64,000 bases of DNA, taken from contig NC_092486.1 of assembly GCF_047495875.1 (NCBI RefSeq), forward strand, positions 310,001-374,000, read 5' to 3'. Positions 26,401-36,800 of the stretch are shown here, piece after piece. Made by a program: the position numbers and the translations under genes. Origin of the DNA: Pithys albifrons albifrons. Taxonomy: Eukaryota; Chordata; Aves; Passeriformes; Thamnophilidae. Every line of letters begins with the position of its first letter. The stretch's first letter is position 1. The notes beneath the pieces were generated by a model. That model saw only the letters and a list, made by a program, of their open reading frames with translations. It was not told where the DNA came from and made no database searches.

Positions 26401-29400
26401 ATGGATCATGCCAAGGTTACAGACACAGCTCTTCTTTGGAGGCATAAACTCAGCCCAGCTCCTCCTCTTCCTCTTCCTCCCTCTCTTTTTCCTCAGGGTT
26501 GGATTTAGGCCCTCCTAAGGGAAGGTTGAAGGAGCTGGGAGTGGTTTTGTGGGAAACTTTTTGCCAGATAAGAGGATTTTAGGACAGGAACAGCCGAGTG
26601 TTGGAACCACATCTGTGCTGGGGGTTCTGCTCTTGGAGGCTGCACCAGGAGCAGGGGCTGAGTAAATGTCAAGGAGAGGAGCTGAGAAAACCTGGAGCAG
26701 GGGGCCCAGAAAACCTGGAGCAGGGGGCCCAGAAAACCTGGAGCAGGGGGCCCAGAAAACCTGGAGCAGGGGGCCCAGAAAACCTGGAGCAGGGAGCCCA
26801 GAAAACCTGGAGCAGGGAGCCCAGAAAACCTGGAGCAGGGAGCCCAGAAAACCTGGAGCAGGGGCTGAGGAACCTTTCCCTGCTCTCAGGTGTCTCCCAG
26901 GAAGTTGTAAAGGGCCTCGTGTTCCTGATGGTTATTGGGGGTTTGGTGTTATTTCTGTGGAAAAGGAAGTGTAGAGATCGGGAAACCTGGGCTATTCCCA
27001 CCTTGTTACAGAGTCATGGAATCCTGGAATGGTTGGGAGGGACCTTGAAGCTCCCCCCCGGTGCCACCCCCTGCCATGGGCAGGGACACCTCCCGCTATT
27101 CCAGGTTGCTCCAGCTTGGCCTTGGACACTCCCAGGGATCCAGGAGCGTCCACAGCCTCTCTGGGCAACCTGTTGCTGGAAACTTCCATCCCTCCAAACT
27201 CAAAGCTGGATCTTTTCCTGATTCCAATCTCCCCTAAATCCCAGGGGATATTTCTCCTCACTGTCTGCATTTTAGGACCTTGAGGAACTCTCAGCTTTTA
27301 TCCCAACCCCCAAACTCGGCTCTGGTGCAGGGATGGACTTTGTGCTGGGAAAAGTCTTTCCAAGCCCTGTGATTAGCAGGGTGTTGGATGGATCCTTGGA
27401 TTTGCAGGGTGGCAGCTCTGCTTTTATGGAATAAAGGGGCGCACAACAGATCTTTAATTAGAAGGGATAATTAGCAGAATGTGGGTGACACGAAGCAGGA
27501 GCCAGAGGGTGTCAAGCACCAAGAAAAGCTGTTAAAGCTGTTCCTGTGGGTTCACAGCTGCTCATTCCGACCTCTGAAAGGACAAAAAGAAGGATTTTAT
27601 TCCTAAGGGAAGCTTGACTGGGGTTCCCTGTGGGGCTGTGGTGGCTCCATCCGTGGCCTCGCCCTCCGGCGCCATCCCCCGCGGGGTGTCTCGGGATGTG
27701 GCACTGCCCCTCGCCCTGTGCCGGCCCTGAGAAGGCCTGGGGCTGCTCCAGGAGGAGTTTTCCTGGGATGCAGGGCCCTGCTGGGCTCTGCCCTGTGACT
27801 CTGTTGCTCTGTGCTCTCTCCTGCTTTGCGCTCATTCCGGAGGGCAGGCTCAGAAGAGGAGGTACAGCCCGGGAAACCAGGTACGGGCTCCTGCTGTCAC
27901 CTCTCGCGGTCCAGGGCAAGGAATTCCCTCCCAAGGGCTCCAGGAATCCCTCTGGGAGCCTGGGGGGGCTGCATGGAATGTGTGCTCTGACCTGGATCCC
28001 TGGGAGCTGAGGCTGAGCCTCAGGGATGGAGCTGGTCCTGATGGTGTTGTGTGGATCACTTTATTTGGGATGGAGGAATCTGGGGGCAGGGATGGAATGG
28101 AATCCTGGTGGTGTTGCGTGGGTGAGATTGTTTGGGATGGAGGAGTCTGGGGCCAGGGACGGAATGGGGTCCTGCCAGTGATTCTTGAGCAGTTTCTTGG
28201 GAAGTGAAAGAGTGTGAGATCCATGGAGTTGGAGAGAATTGTGCTGGTGATTCTTGAGGTGGATTCTTGGGGGTGAAGGAGTTCAGGGACCATGGAGGTG
28301 GAGTGGGGTCATGCTGGTGTCTTGTTGAGGCAGATTGTTGCGGAGTGAAGGAGTTTGGGGAAAGGATCAGGCTGGCGATTCTTGAGGCAAATTTTCGCTG
28401 GTGATGGGGGTGGAGCAGATTCTGAGAGAACAAAGGGGTTTGGGATCCAGTGAGGTCGTGCCAGTGTTGTGTTGAGCAGATCATTGGGGGTGAAGGAGCT
28501 TGAGATCTGTGGGGACAGAGCAGGGCTGTGCTGTTGTCGTGTTGAGACAGATTTTGAGGGATGAAGGAGGTGGGGTCTGGTGTGGAGTGGGATCATGTTG
28601 AGCAGATTCTTTGGGAGTGAAGATGTTCGGGGTCAAGGATGGAGTGGGATCATGCTGGTGTCTTGTTGGGGCAGTTTGTTGGGGAGTGAAGGAGTTTGGG
28701 GTCCTTGGGAATGGAGTGGGATTGTGTTGGTGTCTCACTGGACAGATTATTGGGGGTGAAGGAGATTGGGTTCTCTGGGGATGGAGCGACGTCATGTTGG
28801 GCAGATTCTTGGCGGAGTTCTGGGTCTGTAGGGATGGAGAGGATCACACTGGTGACTGTTGAAGCAATTTTTTGGGGGAAGGAGTTTGGGTTCCCTGGGA
28901 ATGGAGCAGGATTGTGTTGGTCTCTTGTTGAGCAAATTATTTTGAATTAAGGAATTTGGGGTCAGGGATGGAGAAGGGTTGTGCCGCTGTCTCACTGGAC
29001 AGATTCTTGAGGGTGAAGGAGTTTGGGGTCCACGGTGATGGAGCAGAGTCATGATGAGAAGATGTTCGGGGAGTGAAGGAGTTTGGGGATGGGGTAGAAT
29101 TGTCTTGAGAAGATTCTTGGGGAGTGATGGAGCAGGGCTGTGCTGGTGTCTCATGCAGCAGATTCTTGGGGGTGAAGGGGTTTGGGGTCCCTGGGGTTGG
29201 GGTGGGCTCGTGGTGATTGTCAAGGGAAGGAGTTTGGGGTCAGGAATGGAGCAGGATTGTGTTGAGCAGATTCTTGGGGAGCAGAGGAGTTTGGCGTCCT
29301 TGGGAATGGCATGGGATTGCATTGGTGTCTCATTGAGCAGATTATTGGCAGTGAAGGAGTCTGAGGTCAGGGACAGAGCAGGGCAGTCCTGGTGTCCTGC

Positions 29401-31838
29401 TGAGCAGATCCGTGGGGTGACCAAGCTCAGGCCCAGGGGCTGCTGTGGCCGCTGGCCCTGGAGGGCAGAGTCCCTGTGGGAGTCTGGCTGAGTGTGCTCC
29501 CCTGGCAGAGGGTATTCCCCTACATCTCGGCCATGGTGAACAACGGCTCTCTCACGTATGACCACGACCGCGACGGGCGCCCCACGGAGCTGGGGGGCTG
29601 CACCGCCATGGTGCGCAACCTGCCCCATGACACCTTCCTGGTCATCCGCTACGTCAAGAGGCGGCTCACGGTGAGTGCTGCCTGCCCTGGGGGCACCTGG
29701 GGGTCCCCACGGCGCTCAGGGTGATCCCACAGGGCTCAGAGGTTCCTACAGGGCTCAGGGGGGCCCCACCGGGCTCTGGGGGACCCCTCAGGGCTCAAGG
29801 AGTCCCCTCAGGGTTCAGAGGTGCCCACAGGGCTCTGGGGGTCCCCATGGGGCTGAGGCAGTCCCCGCAGTGCTCAGAGGTCCCCTCAGGGCTCAGAGGT
29901 CCCCATGAGGCTCTGGGAATCCCCTCAGGGGGTCCCCATGGGGCTCTGGGGGTCCCCTCAGGACTCAGGGGCTGCTCCTCCCTCAGGTGTTGATCGACAT
30001 TGACGGGAAGCACGAGTGGAGGGACTGCATCGATGTGCCGGGCGTGCGCCTGCCCCGTGGGTACTACTTTGGCACGTCCTCGGTCACCGGTGACCTCTCA
30101 GGTAGTGCCGGTGCTCCGGGGCATTCTCCAAGGGCTGCAGTGGCTCTGGGGGCTGCAGGGCCTTACAGGGTTGGGAGCCTTGGCTTGGGTCATGCAGGGT
30201 CCCCCGAGGGACCTCAGACATTGTCCAGGCAGCACTTCCCATGAGATCCCTGTGGATTCCCAGCCCAGCTCAGCCACACTGGTCATGGGAGGAGTAAAAC
30301 CAGGATGAGCATGGAGTAAAACCAGGATGAGCATGGAGTGACAGCGCCTGTCCTCTCCCTCTGTCCCAGGCAGCTGTGGCAGCTCCAGGTGGCTGCAGGG
30401 TTTATGGAAGCATTTGAGGACCTGTCCATGCTTTGAGGACCCTGGAGGTGGGACTGGGACCCTTGGTTTGGATCTGGGTTCCCAAGGTTTTGTCCAGGCA
30501 GCACTTCCCACTTTACTTGAGCTCCCTGTGGATCCCTGTCCACGCTCACCTTGGAAGGAGTAAAAGCAGGATGACCATGGAGTAAAACTTGCTCCTGGTG
30601 CTAAGCCAAGCGCTAAGCGTGGAATAAACCCCAGTCCTAGTGCTGGGTTATCTTGAGGGCAGGAGCTGCCCCCAAGTATCACAACCTGCTCCCTCCTGCT
30701 CCCTGGCTTCATCCTGGCAGTGTTTCAGTTCAGATTTCTCAGTAATCACCCACCTGGGAATGGTTTTATGGAGCACTAAACCTTTCTCTTTCCTCACCAG
30801 TCCCTCCTTGGGGGTGCTCTGAGCCCAATCTAGCCCCTGTTCCTCTTCCAGAAGTTTTAAGCCTAATTTTAGTTCTGCCCCTACAAAAGCTCATTCCTGG
30901 ACCCACTGTTGGCTCCAACAAAATTCCTTTTCCCTCCCAGATCCCTGCCCAGTGCCTGGGGATGAAGCATTCCCGCATGTTGACACATTCCTTTGGATTC
31001 CCAAGTGGCTTCAAGTCCCAGTTTGGGATGGTTTTTAGTTTTTATGTCTCTTTAAAGCTTCCTGCTGACAGTGGGTCCTCTTGGGGAGGGGGTACCAGCA
31101 CCTTTGCTCCAAGGATAACATCCCACAGAGCTTCCCATGGCATTCCAATGCCTGGCCAGAGCCTTGGAAAGGGGTGACCCCTCAGGACACCTCAGTTTCC
31201 CTCTTCTTACAGACAACCATGACATCATCTCGCTGAAGCTGTACCAGCTGACGGTGGAGCGCACGCCTGAGGAGGAAAAGCGGGACAGGGAGGTGTTCCT
31301 GCCTGTCGTGGACAACCTGAAACTGCCGGGAAGTGAGTGGGAGCCTCTGGCTCCACCCCGGGCAGGGCGGGCTGGGAGGGGCTGGGGGACGCCCAGAAGG
31401 GGAAAAATGAGCCTGGATTGTGGGGGGTCCCCACCAATAAGGATCCATCCACCAGTCTGGGCTGGGTGGGAATTTGGGTCTGGAAGGGAGATGGGTCATG
31501 TCCCATCCTGAAATCCCACCATGAACCCCTGGTGTGCCCTGATGTCCTGGGACCCAAAGTTCTGAGAGGCTGAACCCTGGACTGGGATGGGCCCGGCAAG
31601 GGAATGTTGGGTGGTGAAAACCCCTGGAGAAGGGAAATCCCGCTGGTTTGGGGCTCTCCAGGACCTCACAGGGTTTTCCCTCCCCTCTCTCCCAGTGGAA
31701 GCTCCTCTGGAGCCCATGAGTGGCCTGGCCCTGTTCCTGATCGTGTTCTTCTCGCTGGTCGCCATCGTCTTTGCCATCGTCATCGGCATCATCGTCTACA
31801 ATAAGTGGCAGGAGCAGAGCCGAAAACACTTCTACTGA
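23481..31838 (+). CDS. LMAN2L: VIP36-like L-type lectin (LMAN2L)
   Basis: Type I membrane lectin of the ER and early secretory pathway that binds high-mannose glycoproteins and assists their export. Exons: 23481-23619, 23699-23817, 25986-26103, 26295-26377, 29509-29670, 29987-30101, 31213-31332, 31696-31838; phases close to 332 residues. Residues 1-28 are a signal peptide (LLALLALALALGRARA). The legume-lectin-like domain covers about 30-250, with HSLSKPYQG, GNAMVMTQFIRLTPD, VFVDTYPNEEK (metal/sugar site), ISAMVNNGS (N-glycosylation sequon), GRPTELGGC and RGYYFGTSS. A membrane helix (LFLIVFFSLVAIVFAIVIG) precedes a short cytosolic tail ending RKHFY, comparable to the human RKRFY. An in-frame ATG 72 bases upstream, at 23409, lies in promoter sequence and was not chosen. 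It is divergent from CNNM4 and followed by NCAPH. Confidence 0.96.
23820..24640 (+). repeat. GGGAGAGGGTCGGGATCGGG repeat, LMAN2L intron 2
   Basis: G-rich imperfect units (GGGAGAGGGTCGGGATC, CACCGGGATGGGG) with strong plus-strand G bias directly follow the donor of exon 2. No exon is supported before 25986. Confidence 0.8.
25418..25852 (+). repeat. 29-bp VNTR, 15 copies, LMAN2L intron 2
   Basis: Fifteen tandem copies of a 29-bp unit starting GGTCAGCAAAACAGGGAATG, in exact register from 25418 to 25852. Only the last copy differs noticeably (GGTCAGAAAAACAGG, ATGATGG). Homogeneity indicates recent expansion. The unit lacks stops in all plus-strand frames, so every frame is open across the array. 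Confidence 0.97.
26140..26235 (+). mobile_element. short CR1 3' tail fragment
   Basis: GGAGCAACCTGGGCTCATGG, GGACTGGATGGTCCTTAAGG and CCAAGCCAAACCGCTCCATG words match the 3' end of a plus-oriented CR1. The fragment lies in LMAN2L intron 3. A comparable scrap with CATTCCATGATTCTGTGG is at 24895-24960. Confidence 0.5.
26686..26870 (+). repeat. 23-bp minisatellite, 8 copies, LMAN2L intron 4
   Basis: Eight copies start at 26686 and every 23 bp to 26847, each reading AAAACCTGGAGCAGGG then GGCCCAG. The last copies carry AGCCCAG in place of GGCCCAG, so a variant has spread from one end of the array. Confidence 0.95.
27003..27190 (-). mobile_element. truncated CR1 LINE, LMAN2L intron 4
   Basis: Reverse-oriented CR1 3' region: TCATGGAATCCTGGAATGG, TGCCATGGGCAGGGACACC, CTTGGCCTTGGACACTCCCA and CTCTGGGCAACCTGTTGC in the expected order. 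Confidence 0.75.
28050..29420 (+). repeat. roughly 60-80 bp minisatellite, LMAN2L intron 4
   Basis: About twenty diverged units share GAGCAGATTCTTGGGG, GTGAAGGAGTTTGGGGTC and GGAGTGGGATCATGCTGG. Divergence among units is much higher than in the 29-bp VNTR, so this array is older. Confidence 0.85.
29700..29970 (+). repeat. CAGGGCTCAGAGGTCCCC repeat, LMAN2L intron 5
   Basis: Roughly ten copies of an about 25-bp unit (CCCCTCAGGGCTCAGAGGT and variants) fill the short intron between exons 5 and 6. Confidence 0.85.
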
Positions 31839-32948
31839 CTCGGGAGCCCCCGGAACGGCCCATTCCTGGGCTTTGCCAGCCTCATCCTGACTCCCACCCA
31901 TCCCAGAATGGCCTGAAGGACAGACCCTCATGGTGGGGACCCTGAAATCCCGGCGGAAGCAGCTGCTGTTCACTGTGGGCTCCAGAGCTCCCGGTGGGAG
32001 CGGGTGTGCCATAGAGGGGCAGCCGAGTCCTGAGGGGGCTTTGCTGGGAATGGCTTGGGAAGGGGGCTGTTCAGGGAGTCCCAGCATGGAGGCTGTGACA
32101 TCCCACCTCAGGGATGCAGCGATGGGATCACCCTCAGTCCTCACTGGATTCCTGCTGGAACAGCCCCTCGTCCTAAGTGATGTCAGTGCCAGGAGACACT
32201 TTCCAAGCTCTTCATCCCACTCCAGCTGCTCCCCACGTGGAGACCAGCCTGCTTTGCCTTGCTGGAGTGCCCCACATGCCCCTCTGGGTGCCAGAGTTTG
32301 GTGTTTGGAGCCAGATGCTGCTGGTTCTCCAGCAGTTTTCCCGGTGGGATGAGCTGGGAGGCTGCAGCTCCCTCCCCACATCTCGTGCCATATTCCCGCT
32401 GCCTCCTGCATGTCGTGTCCTGGCCCTGGGGCTCTGCATCCAGGAGCCTTCCAGGAGCTGTTCTCAAGCCTCTGAAGGTGATTCCTGAGCCGCAGCTCGT
32501 GCTGCCTGCCGGGAGTTGAGGTCATTCCTACCTCAGAGACTGCTTTGGGCAAGGATTTCTCCAGAGGGTCCCTCATCCCTGGACACCCAGCGGTCCCCGG
32601 AGAGACCCAGGAGAGGGAAGTGCTGGATCTGTGGGGCTCTAGCTCTGGGAATGTGAAGATGGCAGCCTCCTCTTTGCCAGGCTCTGTGGGGTCCAAACAG
32701 CCCTGTTGTTTTCCAGGACATTCCCACCCAGGACAGATTCCCAGGGGGCTCTCGGTGGGACCTGAACCAGGGGGACACACATGTGTTGGGGGGTCTTTTA
32801 GGTCTCCAGGGGCGGTGGGAACTGTTTCCCAAGCGCCCAGAGGGTGGTTGTGGCATGGAAGAAGAGTTTTTCTGGTGTTTTGCCTTGTTTTTGCCTGATC
32901 AGGATGGAATTGCGTGGCCTCTCCCTGGAGCCGTAAGTGGTGTCTTGG

Positions 32949-32954
32949 AATAAA
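32949..32954 (+). terminator. LMAN2L: LMAN2L polyadenylation signal
   Basis: AATAAA about 1.1 kb after the LMAN2L stop, followed by a GT-rich GGGGGTGTGTGTGATG element within 30 bases, a good downstream element. This makes 31839 to about 32980 the 3' UTR. Confidence 0.7.
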
Positions 32955-33082
32955 CACTGAGGGGGTGTGTGTGATGTCACTGTGGTCCCTGTCACTGCTG
33001 GGGGTCCTGGATGTGCTATTTCCTCCCCAAAATGATCCCCTTGAGTGTCAGCTGGGAGCTGTGTCCTGGTGCCTGGGAATCA

Positions 33083-33479
33083 TGGGATAGTTTGTGTTGG
33101 AAGGGACCTCAAAGCCCATCCAGTGCCACCCCTGCCATGGGCAGGAACACCATCCACTGTCTCAGGGTGCTCCAGCCTGGCCTTGGCCACTTACAGGGAT
33201 GGGACAGCCACAGCTCCTCTGGGCAACCTGTGCCAGTGTCCCAACCTCCCCTGAACAGAGCTGGCTGCGTGGGATGGACAGCAGGAGGAATTTCTCTCTG
33301 GAAAGGATGATCAGGCACTGGAAGGGGCTGCCCAGGGAGGGTTGGAGTGCCCGTCCCTGGAGGTGTCCAAGGAACGCTTGGAGGTGGCACTCAGTTCTCT
33401 GGGCTGGGTGACAGGGATGGACTCGATGATCCCAGAGCTTTTTTCCACCCTCAGTCATTGCGGGATTCTGAGATTTTGT
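33083..33479. mobile_element. inverted pair of CR1 fragments upstream of NCAPH
   Basis: The left part (33083 to about 33255) reads as a minus-strand CR1 tail (GAATCATGGGATAG, TGCCATGGGCAGG, GGGATGGGACAGCCACAGC). The right part (about 33288-33479) is a plus-strand CR1 tail (GGAGGAATTTCTCTCTGGAA, CCTGGAGGTGTCCAAGGAAC, ATTGCGGGATTCTGAG). Their 3' ends point outward, so the pair forms an inverted repeat between the LMAN2L 3' end and the NCAPH promoter. Confidence 0.75.
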
Positions 33480-33854
33480 GACAAGCGGGGCAGCTCTGGC
33501 GGCTCCTCCTTTTCCTCCTGCTCCTCCTCCGGGACCGGCGGGGCCGGTGCCACCTGCAGCACCCCTCGCGGAGCCGGGAATTGGGGGTGATCCCCATAGA
33601 GGGTCCCAGGCCGGGAGGTTTGGGGGGTCCCTCCGAGCGCCCTCTTTGGTGCTCCCGACCGTTATCCTGCCGCGCACGCGCTTTGCGCGCCGCCAGTTCA
33701 AACCGGGCGGCGGGCGGGGCGGACCGAGCGCCCATTGGTCGCTACGCACGGGGGTGGGCGTGGCCGCGGCGGGCGGGCGCGCGCGATCCACTCACGGCGT
33801 GATCGCGATCCAGGTCCCCATCCCGGTCCCCATCCCGATCACCATCCCGGAGCC
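33480..33854 (+). promoter_or_regulatory. NCAPH: NCAPH promoter region
   Basis: GC-rich, CpG-rich DNA directly before the NCAPH start, with GGCGGGCGGGGCGG near 33708, a reverse CCAAT box (ATTGG at 33734-33738) and short CCATCCCGGTCCC repeats just before the ATG. No TATA box is evident. The transcription start is not determined. Confidence 0.6.
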
Positions 33855-36800
33855 ATGAGCGTGCACACCCCGCGCAGACCCCCCGGGGCGTCGCCGGCCC
33901 CGCGGGCCCTGGGCAGCGCCGGCACCCCCGTGCTGGCAGAGTGTCCCGGCAACGACGACGAGCGCGAGCGGCGGCAGCGCCGGCGCTCCAGGGCCGCGGA
34001 CTCCTCGTTTGGCCTCGGCTCGCCCGCACCCAGGTACGGCCCGGGGGCGGCGGGGCCGGGGGGCAGCCGGGACCCACACCCGGGCACAGGGACCCATCCG
34101 CGTGTCCTGCAGGCAGGAGGGCTGGCAGCTTCCGCAGTGGAGCAACGCGCAGATCTCGGAGCACTACGGCACCTGCATCCGCCTCTCCACCGAAAACGTG
34201 AGTGCTGCGCGGGCACGGCCCGGAACCCTCCGCACCGCGGGGGGTTACCCATCCCTAGCACTCTCCTCACCAGGGCCCGGTACCCTCCACACTGGGCGTT
34301 GCACATCGTTCCCCACTGGGATTGCAGACCTTGAGCTTGGCTTGGTTATTCACTGAATCACGGAAGAGGTCAGTGGGTCACTGCTCCAGCCTCCTGCTCC
34401 AGCAGGGCCATCCCAGAGCTCATGGCACGAGGTTGTGTCCAGGTGGCTCTGGAATATCTGAGATTATAGTGACATATTAATGGTTTGACCCTGGAAAGGC
34501 ACAAATCATAGACCCACAGGATAGGATCAGATGGAAGGGACCACAGTGGGGCATCTGGGCCAGCTTCACTGCTCCAGCAGGGCCATCCCAGAGCTCATAG
34601 GGTTGTGTCCAGTGGCTCTGGAATATCACAAATTACAGTGACATATTAATGGTTTGTTCCTGGAAAAGCACAAGTTACAGACCCACAGGATGTCTAAGGT
34701 TGGAAGGGACCACAGAAGGGACCTCAAGCAGGGCCATCCCAGAGCTTGTGGCACAGGGCTGTGCCCAGGTGGGTCTGGAATATCTCCCTCGGGGGAGACT
34801 GCACAGTCTCCCTGGGCAATGGGGCACTGAACAGGCTGCCCAGGGGCTGGTCATGGCCCCAGAGCTGCCAGAGCTCAGGGAGGGTTTGGACAGCAAGGGT
34901 GGGATTGTTGGGGCTGTGCAGGGCCAGGAGCTGGGGGGGTGATCCCTGAGGGTCCCTCCAGCCCAGGGTATTCTGTGGCTATGTGAGTCAGTGCTTGGTC
35001 ACTGCACAGTGAAGAAATTCTCCATGTCCAGGTGGAACTTTGTGGGCAGCAGTTCCTGCCTGTTCCTCCTGTCCCAGTGCTGGGCACCCCGAGCAGAGGC
35101 TGGGCCAGCCTCTGACACCCCTCTGGATATTAACCCACATGGATGGGGTCCCCTCTCAGTGTCTCCTCTCAGGCTTAACAGCCCCAGCTCCCTCAGCCTT
35201 TCCTCACAGCAGAGAAGCTTCAGAGCCATCCCCATCCCTGGAGCTCCAGGAGCTCCCTGTCCCTGCTGTCCTGGAAACCAGAGCTGGACCCAGCACTGCA
35301 GATGTGGCTCCCAGGGCTGAGCAGAGGGGCAGGAGCACCCCCGACCTGCTGGGAATGCTCCTCCTGATGCCTCCACATCCCATTGGCCTTCCTGTCCCCA
35401 GGGCTCACTGCTGGTCAGGGACAGTTTGTTGTTCACCAGGACCCCCAGGTCCTTCCCAGCAGGTCCCTGCAGCCTGTGCTGGTGTCTAGGGCTGTTCCTG
35501 CCCAGCTGCAGGACCTGCATTTGCCCCCTTGAATTTCAGAAGGTTCTTCTCTGCCCATCTCTCCAAGCTCCTCCTCTTCCTCTTCCCTGAGCCAGCCGTG
35601 GGTTGTTGGTGCCCTCCCATCACCAACACACCTCAGAGCTCCCCAGCCTATCCCTAAAGCTCCCCGGGCTGTGGGCCCAGGCAGGAGAAGGGGTTCCTTG
35701 TCCTGGGGATTGGTCCTCAGCTGTGCTTTGTTACAGAAAATCACCACGAAAAATGCCTTTGGTTTGCACCTCATTGACTACATGACTGAGATACTGAAGC
35801 AGAAGAATTCTGAGCTCACCAACTTCAAGGTGAGAGAAGTTTGTTTCCACCTGGTGCTTAATTTCCATCTGGATTTAGCCCAATTCATACCAAACCCCAA
35901 ATAATGCTCAGGTTAGGTGAGCTTGTTCCTGCCACCAAAAATCCCTGGAAGAGACAGCACAGTCACTTCTTGCAGGAGTTGAAGGCTCTGCATCCTTTTG
36001 TACCACAGAAATTAATCTCTGAATTCTCTCAGTTATGGTCCTTAAGAAGGAAATCTTGTTTAAAAGTAAGACTTGTTGATACTAATGTTAAAACCAGGAA
36101 CAAAACAAAGCTGGAAAAGAAAGGAAGTTCGTGCTGGTCTGACTTTGATCCAGGATGGATCAGAATAAGAACTTGCCAAGGAAAAGACAAACTTTAATAG
36201 CTCACTGATGCTGGGAGGAAAAACTTGGATGAAGGGACAAGTGGGCAGGACTTTTGATGTGACCCCTAGGCCAGCTGGTTGTGGGTTCGTGGAACTGAGG
36301 GAAGGGTGGGAAAGGCTTTAAGGAGGGGACAGTTCCATCTTCCAGGGGGGTCCGTGATGGGAAGAGGAACTTGAAATCTCCTGTTCTTCACCCTTTGACT
36401 TCATAATTTGGGAAAACAGAAAGATACCAATGGGGTGACCCTAAAGGAGGCATGGAGGGGAGGTGGGGGGAGACAGTTTTGCTTCTCCCCATTGCTTAAT
36501 GTTGGCAACTTTGGAAGTATTTTACAGTGTGATCCCAAAAGATGAAGCAAACAGGGAAACCACACCCTGGCCCCTCCCGGGGGCTCCTTTGTCTTCCAGA
36601 ATAAATCCTTTTCCAGCTGTTCACAGTTTTCCTTGTGATGTAGAGCTTTTAGGAGGTCAGCCTTGGATCTTCTAGATGACACTTTTCCCTTTCCACCTGA
36701 GAATTCCCTGTCCCTGCTGGCAGGTCGCAGCGGGGACGTTGGATGCCAGTGCCAAGATCTACTCCGTGCGTGTGGACATGGTCCATGCAGACACCTACAA

